A stretch of DNA of 8,946 bases from Sulfurimonas autotrophica (GTDB taxonomy: Bacteria > Campylobacterota > Campylobacteria > Campylobacterales > Sulfurimonadaceae), in NCBI GenBank assembly GCA_015662405.1, contig DQUE01000098.1:1-8946 (forward strand), written 5' to 3'. A program made the translations under genes and the position numbers. Under the pieces are notes generated by a model. The model saw nothing but the letters and a program-made list of their open reading frames with translations, ran no database searches and had not been told where the DNA came from. Positions within the stretch are counted from its first letter, which is position 1; the number at the start of each line of letters is the position of its first letter. Shown here piece after piece: positions 5,477 to 8,946 of the stretch.

Positions 5477-7642
5477 ATGTTAAAATCACTTTTTTCCGGA
5501 GTCTCTGGACTGCAATCTCACCAAGTTGCTATGGATGTGGAATCAAACAACATTGCCAATGTAAATACAGTTGGCTTTAAATACTCTCGTGCAAACTTTT
5601 CAGACCTTTTGGCACAAACAAAAGCAATTGCTACAGCACCACAAGGTAAACTTGGTGGTAAAAATCCTGTACAAGTGGGGCTTGGCTCTACTGTAAGTTC
5701 TATGACGCGTATCTTTGCACAGGGTTCTATGCAAAACTCTGATAAAAATACAGATGTTGCAATTCAGGGGGATGGTTTTTTCATTATATCTCCTGATGGA
5801 GGGAATACGTACAAGTATACACGTGCAGGTGATTTTAAATTTGATGCAGGTGGAAATTTTGTTGATAATAATGGTTTTATTGCACAAGGATGGTTGCGTG
5901 ATCCAGTAACGGGAAAAGTTGATGCAACTGCACCGGTTGAAAATATCAATATACCTCCAGGGCTTACCACCCCTGCAAATCCAACAAAAGAGGTTGTTCT
6001 TAAAGCAAATCTTAATTCTGGTGCTCTTGTAGAGAGTTTTTCTCCTGCCTATAGTGTAGCGAGTGCACCTACTGGCTCTCCTGCACCGTCTGCAGTTGAT
6101 GCGAATGGAAATCCAGTTGATTCTGGTGATATTGGCGTTATGTTTAATGAAGTAGGTGAGGCTTTTTCTCTGCAACCAGGACAAGGAATTTGGGCATCAT
6201 TTATTGATACAACAACAACAGGTACAAATGTAGTTACCGCAAGTACAGGTACAGTTCAGGAACTAGACATTACATTTGAACTTGATGATGGTACAACACT
6301 GCAAATAACAAGTACTGGTGGTGGAGCAAATGACTCAGCTGCAGTAAATGCTAACAGATATGTCTCTGCTATTAATGCACAAACTTCTAAAACGGGAATA
6401 AGTGCCTCTTATGATTCTAGTACGAATCAAATAACATTAACGAATCCAAATGTAAGTGCAACAGCTTCGCACAATATTAGAATAGCAGCAGTAGGGGCAG
6501 GTGATAATAGTGGGATTACGCTAGGAGAGAGTAGAACTACAGCATACAGATACCAATATGATCCAAATGCAGCGACATATATTGCAGGAAGTGATAAAAC
6601 ATTTACAACAATGGCTCATCTGCGTGAAGCTATGGAGTTGCAAGCACGTAATGTTGGCGATGGCGATAATGATGGTACCCCTGATGAAAATAATATCTCT
6701 ATAATAGTAAATGATCAAGGAAAGTTTGAAATTACGAATCCTGGAAATTCGCAAGATGGCGATTATGATATTAGTTTAAATATTACAGCATTAACAACAG
6801 ACTCCGGGGGTGCTACTGTTGCTGAAAATACACGTTTTACAAGAAATATGGAAGCACTAAATTCTGTTTTACCAGTAGGTACAGCAGGAAAAGCATTTTC
6901 ACAGAGTTTTAATGCAGCAACACATTCAAGCTCAATAGATATTTTTGATTCACTCGGCTCAAAACATACGCTTCGTATGGAGTTTAGAAAGATATCGGTA
7001 GATGCTACTACTGGGAGTACATGGAGTATGGTAGTTTCTGTTCCTCCTCCGGCTACCATTGATACAGTTACTCCTATAAATGAAAAAACAGGTTCTGTTC
7101 GATTTAACAATGATGGTTCTTTAGCAACATATGATCCAGCAAATGTCTCCTTTTCTGCTAATAATGGCTCTGCTCCAGATCAACAAGTGAGTCTCTCTTT
7201 TGGTACAGCAAATAAATTTGATGGTATGACAAGTTTTGATTCTCGTTCATCAACTTCTGGAGTCTCTCAAGATGGTTATACGGGTGGTGACTTGGTCGGC
7301 ATTAGGATTGATCAAAGCGGGACATTGGTCGGTTCATTTTCAAATGGTCGTTCATTTGGTTTGGCACAAATAGCAATGGCTAAATTTACAAATAATGAGG
7401 GACTCTCTACAGAGGGAGGGAATGTATATATTCAGACTGCTAACTCTGGAGAGCCTATTATAGGAACTGCCGCAACGGCAGGGCGTGGATTTATTCAATC
7501 ATCTGCACTTGAAGCGTCAAATGTTGACCTCTCTCGAGCATTGACGCAACTTATTATCATTCAGCGTGGTTTTCAAGCAAATGGAAAAACCATTACAACT
7601 TCTGATCAACTACTACAGACACTTATCGGTTTAAAACAGTAA
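5477..7642 (+). CDS. flgE: Flagellar hook protein FlgE (major, long form)
   Basis: Polymerises into the curved hook that joins the flagellar rod to the filament. Its 721 residues fit the long Campylobacterota hook proteins rather than the roughly 400-residue enterobacterial form. The N-terminal D0 region shows MLKSLFSGVSGLQSHQ (1-16) and NNIANVNTVGFK (24-35), with an extended linker (about 36-70) before D1. GDGFFIISPDGG (98-109) and TRAGDFKFDAGGNFVDNNG (115-133) are the usual FlgE motifs. A large Thr/Ala/Asn-rich insert (about 184-476) supplies the outer domains, including AFSLQPGQGIWASF (229-242) and a DGDNDGTPDENN loop (395-406). The D2 beta domain follows (about 485-570), then GGDLVG (603-608) and the C-terminal D0 helix with LIIIQRGFQANGKTITTSDQ (692-711). 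There is no Cys. The start has AAAGGA 6 bases upstream. It has its own sigma-54 promoter and probably forms a single-gene transcript. Confidence 0.94.
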   Translation: MLKSLFSGVSGLQSHQVAMDVESNNIANVNTVGFKYSRANFSDLLAQTKAIATAPQGKLGGKNPVQVGLGSTVSSMTRIFAQGSMQNSDKNTDVAIQGDGFFIISPDGGNTYKYTRAGDFKFDAGGNFVDNNGFIAQGWLRDPVTGKVDATAPVENINIPPGLTTPANPTKEVVLKANLNSGALVESFSPAYSVASAPTGSPAPSAVDANGNPVDSGDIGVMFNEVGEAFSLQPGQGIWASFIDTTTTGTNVVTASTGTVQELDITFELDDGTTLQITSTGGGANDSAAVNANRYVSAINAQTSKTGISASYDSSTNQITLTNPNVSATASHNIRIAAVGAGDNSGITLGESRTTAYRYQYDPNAATYIAGSDKTFTTMAHLREAMELQARNVGDGDNDGTPDENNISIIVNDQGKFEITNPGNSQDGDYDISLNITALTTDSGGATVAENTRFTRNMEALNSVLPVGTAGKAFSQSFNAATHSSSIDIFDSLGSKHTLRMEFRKISVDATTGSTWSMVVSVPPPATIDTVTPINEKTGSVRFNNDGSLATYDPANVSFSANNGSAPDQQVSLSFGTANKFDGMTSFDSRSSTSGVSQDGYTGGDLVGIRIDQSGTLVGSFSNGRSFGLAQIAMAKFTNNEGLSTEGGNVYIQTANSGEPIIGTAATAGRGFIQSSALEASNVDLSRALTQLIIIQRGFQANGKTITTSDQLLQTLIGLKQ

Positions 7643-7657
7643 TTGTAACACTATTTT

Positions 7658-7695
7658 GCTATAATTGCTTTAATATAAATTGAAGGAATTATAGC
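7658..7695. repeat. 9-bp inverted repeat spanning the purT -10 element and ribosome binding site
   Basis: GCTATAATT (7658-7666) and AATTATAGC (7687-7695) are perfect reverse complements, 20 bases apart, with arm centres 29 bases apart. The left arm contains the -10 hexamer. The right arm fills the gap between the ribosome binding site and the ATG. Initiation from the purT promoter would leave the left arm out of the mRNA, so a DNA-level operator is one option. A hairpin could form only in read-through transcripts from flgE. Confidence 0.5.
7660..7665 (+). promoter_or_regulatory. Putative sigma-70 -10 element (TATAAT) for purT
   Basis: TTTTGCTATAAT is a perfect -10 hexamer with a T-run and a G ahead of it, as in Campylobacterota housekeeping promoters; no -35 box at normal spacing is evident. 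The predicted start near 7672 leaves a leader of about 25 bases, containing the ribosome binding site AAGGA (7683-7687), 9 bases before the ATG. Confidence 0.6.
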
Positions 7696-7696
7696 T

Positions 7697-8860
7697 ATGC
7701 AATTCTCAGCCCCACTCAAATCAAACGCAAAAAAGATTATGCTTTTAGGTTCTGGTGAACTTGGAAAAGAGGTTATCATAGAGGCACAGCGATTAGGTTT
7801 AGAGACTATAGCCGTTGATAGATATGAAAATGCTCCTGCGCATCAAGTAGCGCACCGCTCACATGTAGTCAATATGCTTGACAAAGATGCACTTTTAGAG
7901 ATTATCTATCGTGAAAAACCAGATTATATTTTACCAGAGATAGAGGCTATCAATATAGATGCACTCTTTGCAGCAGAGGAGCAGGGGTATAATGTTATTC
8001 CAAATGCTGATGCAGTGAGTAAGACGATGAATAGAAAAAATATCCGCACCTTTGCAGCAGAGGTTTTAGGACTCAAAACTGGAGCGTATAGATTTGTGAC
8101 AACACAAGATGAGATGTTTGAGGCTGCAAAAGAGCTTGGTTTTCCTTGTGTAGTTAAGCCGGTGATGAGTTCAAGTGGCCATGGGCAAAGCATTGCAAAA
8201 AGCAAAGAGGATATTCCTACCTCTTGGGAGATGGCAAAAGAGGCAAGAGGTGATGCAAGTGAATTGATTGTGGAGGCTTTTGTAGATTTTGATTATGAAA
8301 TTACAATGCTCACAGCTCGAAATGGCAAAGAGACGATCTTTTGTGAGCCAATAGGGCATGAACAGCGTGATGGCGATTATGTTTTTTCATGGCAGCCGAT
8401 GCAGATGAGTGAAGTGGCAAAAGAGAGAGCACAAGAGATAGCAAAAGCGATAACTGATGGACTTGGTGGGCAGGGGCTTTTTGGTGTTGAGCTTTTTGTC
8501 AAAGGCGATGAGGTCTATTTCTCAGAGGTCTCACCTCGACCACATGATACTGGCATGGTAACACTCATCACGCAGAGTCAGAGTGAGTTTGCTCTGCATC
8601 TTCGTGCTGTTTTAGGTTTGCCACTTGGATTTACTTTTTATGGAGAGGGTGCATCAGCTGCATTTAAAAGCGAAAAAGAGAGCTTTGCTCCTGTAATTGA
8701 TGTCGATGAGACTCTCTTTAGTGACAACTCTTATTTGAGAGTATTTGGAAAACCAGAAGCACACAAAGGACGTCGTTTGGCAGTTGCCTTGGTTTTTGAT
8801 AAAGCAGAGGCAGCTTTAGAAAAAGCACGAGAATTAATAACAAAAATAAGAGATATATAG
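7697..8860 (+). CDS. purT: Formate-dependent phosphoribosylglycinamide formyltransferase PurT
   Basis: An ATP-grasp enzyme that makes formyl-GAR from GAR, formate and ATP, the third step of de novo purine synthesis, in place of the folate-dependent PurN route. The 387-residue length is close to the 392 of E. coli PurT. The N-terminal nucleotide-fold domain has GSGELGKE (18-25), whose E22-L23 match the GAR-contacting pair known in E. coli, and PEIEAI (80-85). The ATP-grasp part shows R114, K154 and the loop SSSGHGQS (158-165). IVEAFVDFDYEIT (191-203), LFGVELFV (261-268) and FSEVSPRPHDTGMVTL (275-290) follow. These carry the expected metal-binding glutamates E265 and E277, with the Pro-His-Asp-Thr signature of PurT. 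The loop has His where I recall Lys in E. coli. It has its own promoter and is unrelated in function to the flagellar genes upstream. The stop TAG directly touches the next ATG. Confidence 0.96.
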   Translation: MQFSAPLKSNAKKIMLLGSGELGKEVIIEAQRLGLETIAVDRYENAPAHQVAHRSHVVNMLDKDALLEIIYREKPDYILPEIEAINIDALFAAEEQGYNVIPNADAVSKTMNRKNIRTFAAEVLGLKTGAYRFVTTQDEMFEAAKELGFPCVVKPVMSSSGHGQSIAKSKEDIPTSWEMAKEARGDASELIVEAFVDFDYEITMLTARNGKETIFCEPIGHEQRDGDYVFSWQPMQMSEVAKERAQEIAKAITDGLGGQGLFGVELFVKGDEVYFSEVSPRPHDTGMVTLITQSQSEFALHLRAVLGLPLGFTFYGEGASAAFKSEKESFAPVIDVDETLFSDNSYLRVFGKPEAHKGRRLAVALVFDKAEAALEKARELITKIRDI

Positions 8861-8946
8861 ATGCAAAAAAGAAAAATAGTTTTACTCGATACACTCACTT
8901 TCGGTGATACAGATCTTAGCTGTTTTGAGGCACTTGGAGCTGTTAC
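8861..8946 (+). CDS. N-terminus of a probable D-2-hydroxyacid dehydrogenase (partial)
   Basis: Only 28 codons lie in the window and the gene runs off the right edge. The visible start MQKRKIVLLDTLTFGD, continuing to LSCFEALGAV, resembles the opening beta strand and catalytic-domain start of NAD-dependent D-2-hydroxyacid dehydrogenases, for example glycerate dehydrogenase-like proteins of Campylobacterota. The nucleotide-binding motif and the catalytic Arg/Glu/His are beyond the edge, so the family call rests on the N-terminus alone. The ATG follows the purT TAG with no spacer and in the same frame. A weak AAGAGA (8848-8853) inside purT is the only ribosome binding site candidate. Translational coupling to purT is likely. 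Confidence 0.55.
   Translation, partial: MQKRKIVLLDTLTFGDTDLSCFEALGAV

Noticed and set aside
7467..7481. Hairpin CTGCCG-CAA-CGGCAG near the end of flgE
   Set aside because: It resembles a terminator stem but is within coding sequence, has no T-run, and the conserved C-terminal helix of FlgE follows it.
1..8946. Mobile elements, CRISPR arrays, tRNA/rRNA genes or a novel gene cluster
   Set aside because: No regularly spaced repeats, transposase or integrase motifs, or tRNA-like folds were seen, and every long + strand frame is a known housekeeping or flagellar gene.

Overview
This window carries a short stretch of a bacterial chromosome that most resembles the Campylobacterota (Epsilonproteobacteria), probably a free-living relative of Sulfurimonas or Sulfurovum. 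The reasons are the AT-rich composition, the protein sequences, the block fliK-flgD-flgE with sigma-54 promoters of the Helicobacter/Campylobacter type, and an extended -10 promoter style with T-rich upstream sequence. The genus is an inference. All genes read on the + strand.

Layout: 1-130 is a non-coding leader with a 14-bp palindrome. dnaG (131-1801, primase) follows a good -10 element placed so close to the ATG that the mRNA could be leaderless. Within 10 bases of the dnaG stop comes a canonical sigma-54 promoter (1808-1825), then a tight flagellar operon: fliK (1856-3391, hook-length control), flgD (3402-4082, hook cap) and a short FlgE-family hook protein (4090-5352). A second, nearly identical sigma-54 promoter (5357-5374) lies just after it, followed by a roughly 94-nt leader that can be drawn as an H-type pseudoknot. 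The long hook protein flgE comes next (5477-7642, 721 residues). A sigma-70-type promoter then starts purT (7697-8860, formate-dependent GAR transformylase). Its TAG stop abuts the in-frame ATG of a gene cut by the window edge (8861-8946), which looks like the N-terminus of a D-2-hydroxyacid dehydrogenase.

How the genes work together: FlgD caps the growing hook and allows FlgE subunits to polymerise. FliK is secreted during hook growth, measures it and switches the export apparatus. Two sigma-54 promoters of almost the same sequence would switch on both hook units at the same middle stage of flagellar assembly. dnaG and purT are housekeeping genes that flank this island and appear to have their own promoters.

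The gene content is ordinary and I found no new defence, mobile or biosynthetic system. The points worth a second look are the tandem long and short FlgE paralogues with matched promoters, the structured flgE leader, internal repeats and an A8 tract in fliK, a calcium-loop-like motif in FlgE, and the junctions at dnaG and purT.
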